Source: Zoogloeaceae bacterium (GTDB taxonomy: Bacteria > Pseudomonadota > Gammaproteobacteria > Burkholderiales > Rhodocyclaceae). Taken from it: a stretch of 34,859 nt of DNA. The translations under genes were made by a program, and so were the position numbers. The notes beneath the pieces are model-generated. The model was not told where the DNA came from, did no database searches, and worked only from the letters and a program-made list of their open reading frames with translations. Shown one piece after another: positions 1 through 9,969 of this stretch. The stretch covers positions 1 through 34,859 of the forward strand of contig JAEUNY010000048.1 of the NCBI GenBank assembly GCA_016791005.1. The letters run 5' to 3'. Positions within the stretch are counted from its first letter, which is position 1. Every line of letters begins with the position of its first letter.

Positions 1-1197
<1,197 letters not shown>

Positions 1198-1237
1198 GGT
1201 GGGTCTCGGGGCGTTGCGGTGGGACTAAAGAGCGGGG

Positions 1238-1266
1238 GCCGCAGCGCGCCTTGCGGCGGCTGCGGC
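1238..1266. other. GC-rich hairpin between dnaN and gyrB
   Basis: CCGCAGC (1239-1245) pairs with GCTGCGG (1259-1265), extended by G1238-C1266. Inside it CGCC (1247-1250) pairs with GGCG (1255-1258) around a TTGC loop, with a single bulged G at 1246. This gives about 12 pairs. It lies just after the dnaN stop in the transcribed minus direction. No T-run follows in that direction, so it is not a standard intrinsic terminator. It could be an RNA stability or processing stem. Confidence 0.4.
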
Positions 1267-1282
1267 GGTGGAGTGGCGCGGG

Positions 1283-2386
1283 TCAGATGCGCATGGGCAT
1301 CACGACATATTTGAACTGGGTGTTGCCTGGCAAGGTGACGAGCGCGCTGGAATTGTTGTCATTGAAGCGCCACTCCACGGTTTCCGCCGTTACGTTGTTG
1401 AGCACGTCCAGCAGGTAGGTGACGTTGAAGCCGATGTCGAGCCCTTCGCCGGTGTAATCGATCTCCAGTTCTTCCTGGGCTTCTTCCTGCTCGGCATTGG
1501 AACTGATGATCTTCAGGCTGCCGTCGGCCAGGACGAGGCGTACGCCACGAAACTTTTCGTTGGAGAGGATGGCGGCCCGCTGCAGGGCGGCGAGCACGGT
1601 GGCGCGGTCCAGGGCGAGGAGCTTGGGGTGATGCTGGGGGATCACCCGCTCGTAGTCGGGGAACTTGCCGTCGATCAACTTGGAGATGAGCTCGATGGTC
1701 CCGAAACGGAAGACGACCTGGCTGCCGACGATGGCCACTTCCATGGGGTCGTCGTTATCGGCGAGCTGGCGGGCCAGTTCGAGGACCGTCTTGCGCGGCA
1801 GGATGACCTCGGTCTTGGGCAGTTCAGCTTCGATCTTGCTGCTGGCGTAGGCCAGGCGATGGCCGTCGGTGGCGACCATGCGCAGCTCCCCGGCGGTGGC
1901 CACCAGGAGCAGGCCGTTCAGGTAGTAGCGGATGTCTTGCTGGGCCATGGCGAACTGCACCAAGGCAAGCTGGCGCTTGAAGGCGCCCTGGGGAATGGAA
2001 AAGCGTAGGGCCTCGGCGGCGGGCGGCGCGAGGCGCGGGTAGTCGGTGGCGGGCAGGGTCTGGAGCTGGAAGCGGCTTTTGCCGGCCTTGAGGGTGAGGC
2101 GCTTGTCATCCAGCGACAGGCTGATCGGGGTGCCGTCAGGCAGGGCGCGCAGGATGTCCTGGAGCTTGCGGGCGCCGACGGTGAGGGCGATGTCCTCGCC
2201 ACCATCGCCCTGGGCGGTGGTCTTTATCTGGATCTCGATGTCGGTGGCGAGCAGGGTCAGTTCCTGACCGCGCTTTTCGATCAGGACATTGGAAAGGATC
2301 GGGAGGGTGTGGCGCTTTTCGACGACGCCCGAGACGGACTGCAGGGGAGAGAGCAGGGCGTCGCGGGTGGTGGTGAGGAGCAGCAT
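1283..2386 (-). CDS. dnaN: DNA polymerase III sliding clamp (beta subunit)
   Basis: The ring-shaped processivity factor that tethers Pol III, and also binds MutS, MutL, Hda and Pol IV. The 367-residue protein has the usual family length. It opens with MLLLTTTRDALLSPLQSVSG followed by VEKRHTLPILSNVLIE, a near-canonical clamp N-terminus. It ends in YVVMPMRI, the standard clamp C-terminus that lies near the peptide-binding groove. Three repeated clamp domains of about 120 residues each are expected from the length. The ATG at 2386 has GGAG about 10 nt upstream. It lies 61 nt downstream of dnaA and ahead of gyrB, the classical dnaA-dnaN-gyrB order (recF is absent between dnaN and gyrB). Probably cotranscribed with dnaA. 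Confidence 0.97.
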   Translation of the reverse strand: MLLLTTTRDALLSPLQSVSGVVEKRHTLPILSNVLIEKRGQELTLLATDIEIQIKTTAQGDGGEDIALTVGARKLQDILRALPDGTPISLSLDDKRLTLKAGKSRFQLQTLPATDYPRLAPPAAEALRFSIPQGAFKRQLALVQFAMAQQDIRYYLNGLLLVATAGELRMVATDGHRLAYASSKIEAELPKTEVILPRKTVLELARQLADNDDPMEVAIVGSQVVFRFGTIELISKLIDGKFPDYERVIPQHHPKLLALDRATVLAALQRAAILSNEKFRGVRLVLADGSLKIISSNAEQEEAQEELEIDYTGEGLDIGFNVTYLLDVLNNVTAETVEWRFNDNNSSALVTLPGNTQFKYVVMPMRI

Positions 2387-2447
2387 CGTGGTTTGTCTCC
2401 AGCGAGTTTTTCCAACGGGTCTCAGGCCCGAATTGTGGGGGAGGGAT

Positions 2448-3872
2448 TCATCCGCGCAAGACCTGGGTCAAGACGTGCAGGTCGTGGTTGAGTTGTTGAT
2501 CGGCCTGGCGCATGTCGCTGATGGTGCGATAGCCGTGCAGCACGGTGGTGTGATCGCGCCCGCCGAAGGCTTCGCCAATGGCCGGCAGGCTCATCTGAGT
2601 GAGGTCCTTGGCGAGGTACATGGCCACCTGGCGAGGCCGGGCAATGACCCGGGTGCGTTTCTTGGAGTGCATGTCGGCGACCTTGATCTTGTAGTAGTCG
2701 GCCACCGTTTTCTGAATGTGTTCCACGCTCAACTGGCGATTGAAGGCATTGAGGAGATCCTTGAGCGCCTCCTTGGCCAGCTCAAGGGTGATTTCTTTGC
2801 CGTGGAAGCGGGCGAAGGCGAGCACTTTCTTGAGGGCGCCCTCCAGCTCGCGCACGTTGGAGCGGAGATTCTTGGCGATGAGGAATGCGACATCGTCGGT
2901 AAGGGCGATCCGCTCCACGGCGGCCTTCTTCTTGAGAATGGCGACGCGCATCTCGAGCTCCGGCGGCTCGATTTGGACCGTCAGCCCCCAATCGAAGCGG
3001 GAGATCAGGCGGTCCTCCAGGCCCTGCACGTCCTTCGGATAGGTGTCGGAGGTAATGATGATCTGCTTCTTCGCCTCGGTTAGGGCGTTGAAGGCGTGGA
3101 AAAACTCCTCCTGGGTCCGGTTCTTGTTGTTGAAGAACTGGATGTCGTCGATCAGCAGGAGGTCCAGGGAGCGGTAATAACGCTTGAAGACGTCAAAGCT
3201 CTTCTGCTGGTAGGCCCGCACCACATCGGCATAGTAATCCTCAGCATGGACGTAGCGGATGACGGCCCGCGGATTGTGGCGGAACACGGCGTTGCCGATG
3301 GAATGGATGAGGTGGGTCTTGCCCAGACCGACGCCGCCATAGACGAACAAGGGGTTGTAGGAGGCGCCGGGGTTCTGGGCCACCTGCATGGCGGCGGCTC
3401 GAGCGAGGTCGTTCGCCCGGCCGGTCACCAGGGTGTCGAAGGTGAAGTCCGGATTCAGGCGGGTTTTTTCGTAGGCGACCTTCTCCGGTGTCATGGCCGG
3501 GTCCGGCGCCGACTTGGTTTCAGGCGCGGCTGTCCGTGGGGCTTCGCTTTTGGGGTTTGGGGTCGCGGTCGGCTCGATCGCGGCAGTGCGGGGCGGGGTG
3601 GGCGCAGCCTTGGCCGGGGCACCGTTGGCCGGGAGCGACAGATCTAGGGTCAGGGCGCTGCCATAGTACTCATCACCCAGTTCGGCGATGCGTTGGGCAT
3701 AACGCTCCCGCACCCACTGCAAGACGAAGCGGTTGGGCGCCACGAGCTGGAGGGCGGGACCATCCACCTCGAGATCACGGGCTTCGAGGGCTTTGATCCA
3801 GGTGTTGAACTGCTGCGAAGGCAGTTCGCGTTCCAGGCGATTCAGGCAGAAGGACCAAAAATCAAGACTCAC
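2448..3872 (-). CDS. dnaA: Chromosomal replication initiator protein DnaA
   Basis: AAA+ ATPase that binds DnaA boxes, unwinds oriC and loads the DnaB helicase. Counting from GTG at 3872 (474 aa): domain I begins [18 protein letters not shown] and QQFNTWI. A Pro/Ala-rich linker spans about 81-130. Walker A is GGVGLGKT at 179-186, and Walker B is [10 protein letters not shown]. The C-terminal HTH carries the DnaA signature [11 protein letters not shown]. The GTG start is chosen because family N-termini align there. An ATG at 3902 would add 10 residues ([10 protein letters not shown]) without homology, and neither start has a strong ribosome site. It diverges from rpmH. The predicted promoter overlaps a perfect DnaA box, consistent with autorepression. 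Confidence 0.96.
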   Translation of the reverse strand: MSLDFWSFCLNRLERELPSQQFNTWIKALEARDLEVDGPALQLVAPNRFVLQWVRERYAQRIAELGDEYYGSALTLDLSLPANGAPAKAAPTPPRTAAIEPTATPNPKSEAPRTAAPETKSAPDPAMTPEKVAYEKTRLNPDFTFDTLVTGRANDLARAAAMQVAQNPGASYNPLFVYGGVGLGKTHLIHSIGNAVFRHNPRAVIRYVHAEDYYADVVRAYQQKSFDVFKRYYRSLDLLLIDDIQFFNNKNRTQEEFFHAFNALTEAKKQIIITSDTYPKDVQGLEDRLISRFDWGLTVQIEPPELEMRVAILKKKAAVERIALTDDVAFLIAKNLRSNVRELEGALKKVLAFARFHGKEITLELAKEALKDLLNAFNRQLSVEHIQKTVADYYKIKVADMHSKKRTRVIARPRQVAMYLAKDLTQMSLPAIGEAFGGRDHTTVLHGYRTISDMRQADQQLNHDLHVLTQVLRG

Positions 3873-4048
3873 GTACCGACCACAAGATCTGACGGCCACC
3901 ATGGGATGGCCTGAGCAAAACACACCTCCACCGCCGGGCCACGGGCCAGGCGGAGCGCACATGCAATTGGGGGCAACGATCTCAGGGGGGCCGCCGCAAC
4001 GAGCCCGGACGCCGTGGCGTGGGGCTGGGGGGACCTCGAGTGCTTGCC

Positions 4049-4077
4049 ATTGTACCCGCCGGGGAAGGGCTTATCCA
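4049..4077 (-). promoter_or_regulatory. Candidate dnaA promoter
   Basis: On the minus strand, TGGATA (4077-4072, 4 of 6 to TTGACA) and TACAAT (4054-4049, 5 of 6 to TATAAT) are separated by 17 bp. The -35 element lies inside the DnaA box at 4071-4079. The leader to the GTG start would be about 170 nt. The assignment is by consensus only. Confidence 0.5.
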
Positions 4078-4079
4078 CA
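4071..4079 (+). promoter_or_regulatory. DnaA box (perfect consensus)
   Basis: TTATCCACA exactly matches the high-affinity DnaA box. It is the only full match I found in the 288-bp dnaA/rpmH gap. It overlaps the predicted dnaA -35 hexamer and sits about 20 bp from the rpmH -35, so it can plausibly regulate one or both genes. A single box is few for an oriC. Confidence 0.75.
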
Positions 4080-4099
4080 GGCAGGGCCAAAAAATGGCC

Positions 4100-4128
4100 T
4101 TGACAAACATGGTCTTATCGATTCAAAT
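4100..4128 (+). promoter_or_regulatory. Candidate rpmH promoter
   Basis: A perfect TTGACA (4100-4105) is followed after 17 bp by TCAAAT (4123-4128, 4 of 6 to TATAAT). The rpmH start codon is at 4161, leaving a leader of about 25 nt. The surrounding bases are AT-rich relative to the genome. This would drive rpmH-rnpA-yidD and possibly yidC. Confidence 0.6.
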
Positions 4129-4160
4129 TTCGCGTTTGACCGAATCACTGGTAGATCATC

Positions 4161-4295
4161 ATGAAGCGTACCTATCAACCTTCCGTCGTTCGCCGCAAGC
4201 GCACTCATGGCTTCCTGGTGCGCTCCCGCACCAAGGGGGGTCGCAAGGTGCTGGCCGCCCGTCGCGCCAAGGGCCGTCATCGCCTCGCCGTTTGA
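4161..4295 (+). CDS. rpmH: 50S ribosomal protein L34
   Basis: A small basic protein of the large ribosomal subunit, 44 residues, which is the normal bacterial length. The sequence begins [18 protein letters not shown], continues with [20 protein letters not shown] and ends HRLAV, matching L34 throughout. It is the first gene of the rightward cluster, directly behind a TTGACA promoter and divergent from dnaA. The rnpA start lies 1 nt after its stop codon. A palindrome about 56 nt after the stop probably ends part of the transcripts, allowing more L34 than RNase P protein to be made. Confidence 0.98.
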   Translation: MKRTYQPSVVRRKRTHGFLVRSRTKGGRKVLAARRAKGRHRLAV

Positions 4296-4296
4296 G

Positions 4297-4656
4297 GTGG
4301 ACAGCGAAGCGCGGCCGGATCAGCGCTTCCTTGATGCCTATCGATTACGCAAAACGGATGAGTACTCATCCGTTTTTGCTTTTCGGCGGGCGATCCGTGG
4401 CCGTTTTCTGACCCTGCATTATCGCCCGAATCGGCTCGAGACAGCCCGCCTGGGCCTCGTCGTCGCGAAGAAGCTCGCGCGTCGGGCCGTGGCGCGCAAC
4501 TGCGTAAAGCGGGTCTGCCGCGAGGTGTTCCGCCTGAGTCGGGTGGGCCTTCCAGGTGTGGACCTCGTGGTTCGTCTCACTTCGCCCTTGGGCGATGCGA
4601 GCCGAGAGCATTTGCGTCTCGATTTCGCTGGGCTTCTGCAGCGGCTGCCGCGATGA
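4297..4656 (+). CDS. rnpA: Ribonuclease P protein component
   Basis: Protein subunit of RNase P, which assists the catalytic RNA in 5' maturation of tRNA precursors. The frame reads [20 protein letters not shown], then [19 protein letters not shown] and [11 protein letters not shown]. The last stretch is the RNR-like basic helix that defines the family. The start is assigned to GTG at 4297 (119 aa, typical length), because no ATG lies between the rpmH stop and the conserved region in this frame. The start is less certain than the identity. Its 3' end overlaps yidD by 4 nt (ATGA). The codons for KTDEYSSVF form a perfect palindrome, recorded separately. Confidence 0.93.
   Translation: MDSEARPDQRFLDAYRLRKTDEYSSVFAFRRAIRGRFLTLHYRPNRLETARLGLVVAKKLARRAVARNCVKRVCREVFRLSRVGLPGVDLVVRLTSPLGDASREHLRLDFAGLLQRLPR
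4351..4376 (+). terminator. Perfect palindrome with T-run inside rnpA (candidate attenuator)
   Basis: The half-site AAAACGGATGAGT (4351-4363) is followed immediately by its exact reverse complement (4364-4376). It ends in a run of five T (4373-4377). As RNA it folds into an 11-bp stem with a GUAC tetraloop followed by U residues, the form of an intrinsic terminator. It lies in the fifth part of rnpA nearest the start, about 56 nt after the rpmH stop. Partial termination here would lower rnpA-yidD expression relative to rpmH, as is known for the E. coli rpmH-rnpA operon. Confidence 0.7.
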
Positions 4657-4862
4657 AAGCGGTGCTGATCGGCCTGCTGCGCGCCTATCGATATCTGGTG
4701 AGCCCCTGGCTTGGCCGCAATTGCCGCTTCCATCCGACCTGTTCCGCCTACGCCATCGAAGCCATTGCACGGTACGGTGCATTGCGAGGGAGTTGGCTGG
4801 CGGCTCGGCGGGTCGCGCGTTGCCACCCCTGGAATCCGGGCGGTTATGATCCGGTTCCCTGA
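4653..4862 (+). CDS. yidD: Membrane protein insertion efficiency factor YidD
   Basis: A short membrane-associated protein thought to help YidC-dependent insertion. The 69 residues read [19 protein letters not shown], then [20 protein letters not shown] and [13 protein letters not shown]. These include the three conserved cysteines and the HPWNPGG-type terminal motif of the DUF37/YidD family. It has one amphipathic N-terminal helix and no long membrane span. It overlaps rnpA by 4 nt and lies 33 nt before yidC, the near-universal gene order. Translational coupling to rnpA is likely. Confidence 0.97.
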   Translation: MKAVLIGLLRAYRYLVSPWLGRNCRFHPTCSAYAIEAIARYGALRGSWLAARRVARCHPWNPGGYDPVP

Positions 4863-4895
4863 TCCCATCGACTCCATTTTAGAGACCCTGCCCTG

Positions 4896-6542
4896 ATGGA
4901 AAACCGTCGCTTGATCCTGTTCATGGTGCTGGCCTTCTCCCTCTTCATGCTGTGGGACGGCTGGCTCAAGCACAATCAGCCTCCTCCGCCTCCGGCCGCC
5001 GAGGGCCAGGCCGCAGCGCCCAGCGCTTCGGCACCGGCTCCGACGCCCTCGGGGAGTCTAGCCGCGCCCACCGCCCCCGCCGCGGGCGCTCCGGGGGCGT
5101 CGGCCGCGCCGCGCCTTGTCGTTCGCACCGATACCATGGTGGCGGAAATTTCCGCTCAGGGTGGCGACCTGGTTCGCCTGGCCCTGGCCCAGCACAAGGA
5201 TAGCGAGCACGGCGACCAGAATTTCGTTCTTTTCGACGATGGTGCGAAGCACCTCTACGCGGCCCAATCGGGGCTTATCGGCGCGAACCTGCCCACCCAC
5301 AAGACACTCTTTGCCCTGCCGGCCGGGGAGCAGGTACTGCAGCCGGGTCAGGATTCACTGACCGTGCGCTTGCAGGCGCCCGCCGAAAACGGTGTGGCAG
5401 TGACCAAGGTCTTCACCTTTCATCGGGGCAGTTACCTGATCGACGTGACGGAGGAGATCGCGAACAAGGGCAGCGCGCCGGTGACCGCCCACGCCTATTT
5501 CCAACTCACACGGGACGGGAAACCGGCGGAAGCCGTCAAGGCCTTTGGCGTGCACACCTTCACCGGGCCGGCGATCTACACCGAAGCCGATAAGTACCAA
5601 AAGATCAAGTTCGAAGATATTGGCGACGGCAAGGCCAAGCATGCCAAGGAAGCCGACAATGGCTGGGTGGCGATGGTTCAGCATTACTTCGTGAGCGCGT
5701 GGTTGCCCCAGGAGGGCGTTCAGCGGGAGTACTACACCCGCAAGGTGGGGGATGACCTGTATTCCGCCGGGGTGATCGTTCCGGTGGCCGCGGTTGAGCC
5801 TGGCCAGCAGGTTTCCGCCAGCATGCGCCTTTATGCGGGTCCGCAGGAGCAGGACAAGTTGGTGGGCATTGCCACTGGGCTGGATCTGGTGGTCGACTAT
5901 GGCTGGCTGACCGTGATCGCCGCGCCGCTCTTCTGGGTTCTCCAGTGGTTCCACAAGCTCACCGGCAACTGGGGCTGGGCCATCATCCTCGTCACCATCG
6001 CCATCAAGGCAGTGTTTTTCCCGCTCTCCGCCGCCAGCTACAAGTCCATGGCGAAGATGCGCACCCTGGGGCCGCGCCTGCAGAAGCTGAAGGAGCGCTA
6101 TGGCGACGACAAGATGAAGATGCAGCAGGAGATGATGGAGATCTACAAGCGGGAGAAGGTCAATCCGCTGGGTGGCTGTCTCCCCATCCTGGTGCAGATT
6201 CCGGTGTTCATCGCGCTGTACTGGGTGCTGCTGGGCAGCGTCGAGATGCGTCATGCGCCCTGGCTGGGCTGGATCCAGGATCTCTCGGTCAAGGATCCCT
6301 ACTACGTGCTGCCCATCATCATGGGCGTCACTATGTTGATTCAGACCAAGCTCAACCCGGCACCGCCGGATCCCATCCAGGCCAAGGTGATGCTGGCCAT
6401 GCCGATCATCTTTACCGTGATGTTCTTGTGGTTCCCGGCGGGTCTGGTCCTTTACTGGGTGGTGAATAACTCGCTGTCCATTGCCCAGCAGTGGCAGATC
6501 ACCCGGATGATCGAGCGTGGCGGCAAGGCCAGCGCCGGCTGA
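4896..6542 (+). CDS. yidC: Membrane protein insertase YidC (Oxa1 family)
   Basis: Inner-membrane insertase and chaperone, acting alone or with SecYEG. It is 548 residues, the usual proteobacterial size. TM1 is at about 5-20 ([15 protein letters not shown]). A Pro/Ala-rich linker follows (about 28-70), then the large periplasmic domain (about 72-330). The C-terminal Oxa1 core contains [38 protein letters not shown] and a cytoplasmic charged loop ([20 protein letters not shown]). It ends with [20 protein letters not shown]. The start is preceded by the yidD gap without a marked Shine-Dalgarno sequence. Its last 26 nt overlap the mnmE start, implying coupled translation. Confidence 0.98.
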   Translation: MENRRLILFMVLAFSLFMLWDGWLKHNQPPPPPAAEGQAAAPSASAPAPTPSGSLAAPTAPAAGAPGASAAPRLVVRTDTMVAEISAQGGDLVRLALAQHKDSEHGDQNFVLFDDGAKHLYAAQSGLIGANLPTHKTLFALPAGEQVLQPGQDSLTVRLQAPAENGVAVTKVFTFHRGSYLIDVTEEIANKGSAPVTAHAYFQLTRDGKPAEAVKAFGVHTFTGPAIYTEADKYQKIKFEDIGDGKAKHAKEADNGWVAMVQHYFVSAWLPQEGVQREYYTRKVGDDLYSAGVIVPVAAVEPGQQVSASMRLYAGPQEQDKLVGIATGLDLVVDYGWLTVIAAPLFWVLQWFHKLTGNWGWAIILVTIAIKAVFFPLSAASYKSMAKMRTLGPRLQKLKERYGDDKMKMQQEMMEIYKREKVNPLGGCLPILVQIPVFIALYWVLLGSVEMRHAPWLGWIQDLSVKDPYYVLPIIMGVTMLIQTKLNPAPPDPIQAKVMLAMPIIFTVMFLWFPAGLVLYWVVNNSLSIAQQWQITRMIERGGKASAG

Positions 6543-7869
6543 CATCATCACCGCCATCGCTACCGCGCCCGGGCGCGGTGGCATTGGCGTGGTCCGCGTC
6601 TCTGGCCCCAACTTGCGGGCCATGGCCCACGCCTTGGCCGGACGTGATCCCAAGCCCCGCCATGCGGGGCTTGTTCGTTTTCGCGAGGCGGATGGGGTGG
6701 TCATCGACGAAGGCCTGCTGCTCTTCTTTCCGGGGCCCGCCTCCTTTACTGGAGAAGATGTCCTCGAATTGCAAGGCCATGGTGGCCCGGTGGTGTTGCG
6801 GATGCTCCTGGGACGTTGCCTGGAATTGGGCGCTCGCCTGGCCGAGCCCGGGGAGTTCTCCCGCCGGGCCTTCCTCAATGGGCGCATGGATCTGGCCCAG
6901 GCCGAGGGGATTGCCGATCTGATCGAGGCCTCCACCACCGCGGCAGTCCGTTCCGCCGGGCGCTCCCTTTCGGGCGCCTTCTCGGCGGAGGTGGGGAAAA
7001 TTCGCGATGCGCTGATCGATTTGCGCATGTTGGTCGAGGCGACCCTGGACTTCCCGGATGAGGAGGTGGATTTCCTCGAAGCGGCGCGGGCCATGCCCCG
7101 GCTGGCGGCCCTGGAGGGCGAGCTACGCTCGCTCCTCGATCGGGCTCGCCAGGGGAGCCTGCTGCGCAGCGGGCTGCATGTGGTCCTGGTTGGTCAGCCC
7201 AACGTCGGTAAATCCAGCTTGCTCAATCGCCTCGCCGGCGAGGAGCGCGCCATCGTCACCGAAGTGGCCGGCACCACCCGCGACGTGTTGCGGGAGACGA
7301 TCCAGATCGAGGGCATTCCCCTGCACATCACCGACACCGCCGGGCTGCGGGAGACTTCGGATCTGGTGGAGCGTTTGGGCATCGAGCGGACCTGGCAGGA
7401 GATTGCCCGCGCTGACGTGGTGGTTCGCCTGGTGGATTGCCGGGTGGGCCTGACCGACGCTGATCGGGCCATCGACGAGCGTCTGCCCGCCGGGGTCGAG
7501 CGTCTCACGGTGTTCAACAAGATCGATGTCCTTGGGGAGTTGCCCCGTTCCGTTGCAGATGAGGCCGGGGTGAAGCTCTACCTCAGCGCGCGCAATGGCG
7601 AGGGGGTGGGCCTTCTTGGCCAGGAATTACTGCGGATCGCCGGATGGCATGCCCATGGGGAAGATGTGTATCTCGCCCGGGATCGCCATATCCAAGCTCT
7701 GAAGTCTGCCCTCACTCATCTGGAGACCGCCCAGGTTCAGGGCCAGGCACTGGAGTTAATGGCGGAAGAGCTTCGCCTGGCCCAGGAGCGGATTTCCGAA
7801 ATCACCGGAGAATTCACCGCCGACGATCTCCTCGGGGTGATCTTTTCTCGTTTCTGCATCGGTAAGTAG
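6517..7869 (+). CDS. mnmE: tRNA uridine-5-carboxymethylaminomethyl modification GTPase MnmE
   Basis: GTPase that, with MnmG, modifies U34 of several tRNAs. It is 450 residues, the normal length. The N-terminal folate-binding domain contains [15 protein letters not shown] and the helical domain flanks the G domain. G1 is GQPNVGKS (226-233), G3 is DTAG (273-276) and G4 is NKID (334-337). The C-terminus is FCIGK with the essential Cys (447). The GTG start at 6517 lies inside yidC, and no in-frame start exists later before conserved sequence. The usual downstream partners mnmG, rsmG, parA and parB are not next to it here. Confidence 0.97.
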   Translation: MAARPAPADIITAIATAPGRGGIGVVRVSGPNLRAMAHALAGRDPKPRHAGLVRFREADGVVIDEGLLLFFPGPASFTGEDVLELQGHGGPVVLRMLLGRCLELGARLAEPGEFSRRAFLNGRMDLAQAEGIADLIEASTTAAVRSAGRSLSGAFSAEVGKIRDALIDLRMLVEATLDFPDEEVDFLEAARAMPRLAALEGELRSLLDRARQGSLLRSGLHVVLVGQPNVGKSSLLNRLAGEERAIVTEVAGTTRDVLRETIQIEGIPLHITDTAGLRETSDLVERLGIERTWQEIARADVVVRLVDCRVGLTDADRAIDERLPAGVERLTVFNKIDVLGELPRSVADEAGVKLYLSARNGEGVGLLGQELLRIAGWHAHGEDVYLARDRHIQALKSALTHLETAQVQGQALELMAEELRLAQERISEITGEFTADDLLGVIFSRFCIGK

Positions 7870-7902
7870 TCCGGGCGGGGCCCGGTCTGGGAAAGGTAGG
7901 AC

Positions 7903-9951
7903 ATGGCAATTTCCGCGGCAGACATCGGTGCCGTGCCGGCGGCAGGCGAGCACAACGTTCATCCCGCCTACCGGGCCGACATCGACGGGCTGCGGGCGGT
8001 GGCCATCCTTCTGGTCGTCGCGTTCCACGCCTTTCCCACGGTAGTAACCGGGGGATACATCGGGGTGGATGTGTTCTTCGTGATCTCCGGCTATCTCATC
8101 TCCACCATCATCTTTCGTAGCCTCGAGCGGGGGGATTTCCGCTTTGGCGAGTTTTACGCCCATCGGATCAAGCGGCTGTTCCCCGCCCTGCTGGCCATGC
8201 TCACCGTCTGCTTCGTCGGGGGCTGGTTCGAGTTGTGGCCGGACGAGTATCTCCAGTTCGGCAAGCACATGGCCGGCGGCATCGGCTTCGTCACCAACTG
8301 GGTGCTGTGGGGGGAAGCGGGCTACTTCGATACTGCGTCCGAGCTGAAGCCCCTGCTCCACCTGTGGTCCCTGGGCATTGAGGAGCAGTACTACCTCATC
8401 TATCCGGTGGTGGTGTGGGCCATCTGGCGGTGGGGCGGCTCCCTGGCCGCCTGGCTGGCGGGCTTGGCACTTCTGTCTTTCGGCTTGGGGGTGGCCACGG
8501 TCGGCTCGGATCCGATCGCGGCCTTCTTCCTCCCCCAATACCGGATGTGGGAACTGCTTGTCGGGGGTCTGCTTGCTCTGGGGGGGCATCGCCAGCGCGC
8601 GACCCTGGCCGCGATCCAGGCGCAGCATGCCAGTCGCCTGGGGGTGTTCGGGCTCGCGCTCGTGCTGGTGGCCGCGCTGGGCTTTGATACAGAAATCGCC
8701 TTTCCGGGCGCCTGGGCGTTGGGGCCTGTTTGCGGTGCGGTGCTGATGATTGCGGCCGGGCCCGATGCTTGGGTCAATCGGCGGATCCTTGGGCATCCGG
8801 CCATGCGATTCGTTGGGGTGATCAGCTATCCCCTCTACCTGTGGCATTGGCCCCTCCTGGCCTTCACCCGCGTGGCCGGCGCGACGGAGGCCGACACGGG
8901 ACCTCGCCTTTTCGCGGTGGCCTTGAGCTTCCTCCTCGCCTGGGGCACCTATCGCTGGGTCGAGCGGCCAATCCGTTTCGGGCGGGGTTCAGCCCGTGTT
9001 CGTTTGGGCGCCTTGATTGGGGTGGCCGTAGTACTGGGTGGCGTGGGCGTCATGACCTATGAGCGAGAGGGCTTCCGGTTTCGGCAGCGGAATTTTGGTG
9101 AGCGTCCGGAGATTACCGGGACCCGCACTTGGGAAAAGGCGAGTGCCGCCTGTCGGGCCCGTATTGGGGCCCCTCCCCTGGATTTTTGTCAGGGGCCGGA
9201 CGACGGCGCGCCGCGGGTGGCGCTCCTTGGGGACTCCCACGCGGGATCCCTCTACCCGGGCTTGGTGGCGGCGTTGCAGGCGAGAGGGGTCGGGCTCCTT
9301 TTCGTAGGGAACGGCGGATGCCCACCCCTTGCCGATACGGATTTCGTCCGGGGCGGCGAGGTGGGGGCAAAAGGCTGCATGGCGGTGACCAATCACGCCC
9401 TGGAGGTCGCAGCGTCGGCGCCAACCGTGGAGGTGGTGGTTCTTGCCTTGCGCGGGCCTCGCAATCTCCATGGCACCGGGTTCGGGCCGGTGGAAGCGTC
9501 CATGCGGCGGAAGGAAATTCGCTGGATCGGAGGCGCGGCGGATGCGAGCAACGAGGCGATGTTCGCGGGAGCGCTGGAGGCGACGGTACGGCGGGTGGTG
9601 GATTCGGGCAAGCGCCTGGTATTGGTGGCGGATTGGCCGGAGCTCGGGTTTGATCCCCGGGTGTGCATCGCGGCCCGCCCCTTCCAACTCGGCGTGCGCA
9701 AGGCGGAGGACTGCGGCGTGGAGCGCGGCGAAGCCGAGGCGCGGAACCGGCCCTATCGCGCACTGCTCGCCGAATTGGCCAAGCGCTATCCGGCCATGGC
9801 GATCTACGATCCCTGGCCGGAATTCTGTGACCCGGGCCAGTGCCGAGCCCTCGACGGCGACAAGCTCCTCTACGCCGATAACAATCACCTCTCACTTGTG
9901 GGGTCGCGGCAGGTCGGCGCGGGGGTTGCCGCATTCCTCGCGCTTCCCTGA
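7903..9951 (+). CDS. OafA-type acyltransferase with C-terminal SGNH domain
   Basis: Predicted inner-membrane O-acyltransferase that acetylates a cell-surface glycan such as O-antigen, capsule or peptidoglycan. It has 682 residues. The N-terminal acyltransferase-3 domain (about 15-360, about ten membrane spans) carries DGLRAVAIL with R31, the catalytic-type H42 in VVAFHAFP, and FFVISGYLI. The C-terminal periplasmic SGNH domain has GDSH (443-446) and a closing DNNH (659-662) that supplies the Asp/His of the triad. The two-domain layout matches OafA/PatA-like proteins. The gene lies 33 nt after mnmE with no other polysaccharide genes nearby, so the substrate cannot be read from context. Its stop is 2 nt before a parS-like site. 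Confidence 0.92.
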   Translation: MAISAADIGAVPAAGEHNVHPAYRADIDGLRAVAILLVVAFHAFPTVVTGGYIGVDVFFVISGYLISTIIFRSLERGDFRFGEFYAHRIKRLFPALLAMLTVCFVGGWFELWPDEYLQFGKHMAGGIGFVTNWVLWGEAGYFDTASELKPLLHLWSLGIEEQYYLIYPVVVWAIWRWGGSLAAWLAGLALLSFGLGVATVGSDPIAAFFLPQYRMWELLVGGLLALGGHRQRATLAAIQAQHASRLGVFGLALVLVAALGFDTEIAFPGAWALGPVCGAVLMIAAGPDAWVNRRILGHPAMRFVGVISYPLYLWHWPLLAFTRVAGATEADTGPRLFAVALSFLLAWGTYRWVERPIRFGRGSARVRLGALIGVAVVLGGVGVMTYEREGFRFRQRNFGERPEITGTRTWEKASAACRARIGAPPLDFCQGPDDGAPRVALLGDSHAGSLYPGLVAALQARGVGLLFVGNGGCPPLADTDFVRGGEVGAKGCMAVTNHALEVAASAPTVEVVVLALRGPRNLHGTGFGPVEASMRRKEIRWIGGAADASNEAMFAGALEATVRRVVDSGKRLVLVADWPELGFDPRVCIAARPFQLGVRKAEDCGVERGEAEARNRPYRALLAELAKRYPAMAIYDPWPEFCDPGQCRALDGDKLLYADNNHLSLVGSRQVGAGVAAFLALP

Positions 9952-9953
9952 AC

Positions 9954-9969
9954 GGTTTCACGTGGAACA
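9954..9969. other. parS-like centromere site 1
   Basis: GGTTTCACGTGGAACA contains the CACGTG core (9959-9964) and differs from the chromosomal parS consensus TGTTTCACGTGAAACA at two positions. It starts 2 nt after the acyltransferase stop, and the GTG start proposed for the next gene lies inside it. Expected ligand: ParB. Confidence 0.75.

Noticed and set aside
3873..4160. dnaA/rpmH gap as a full oriC
   Set aside because: Only one DnaA box and limited AT-rich sequence were found, so I annotated it as a control region. Not excluded, because gene orientation diverges here.
5355..7094. Long minus-strand open frame opposite yidC and mnmE
   Set aside because: Arg- and His-rich antisense artefact across two confidently identified genes, with no family resemblance.
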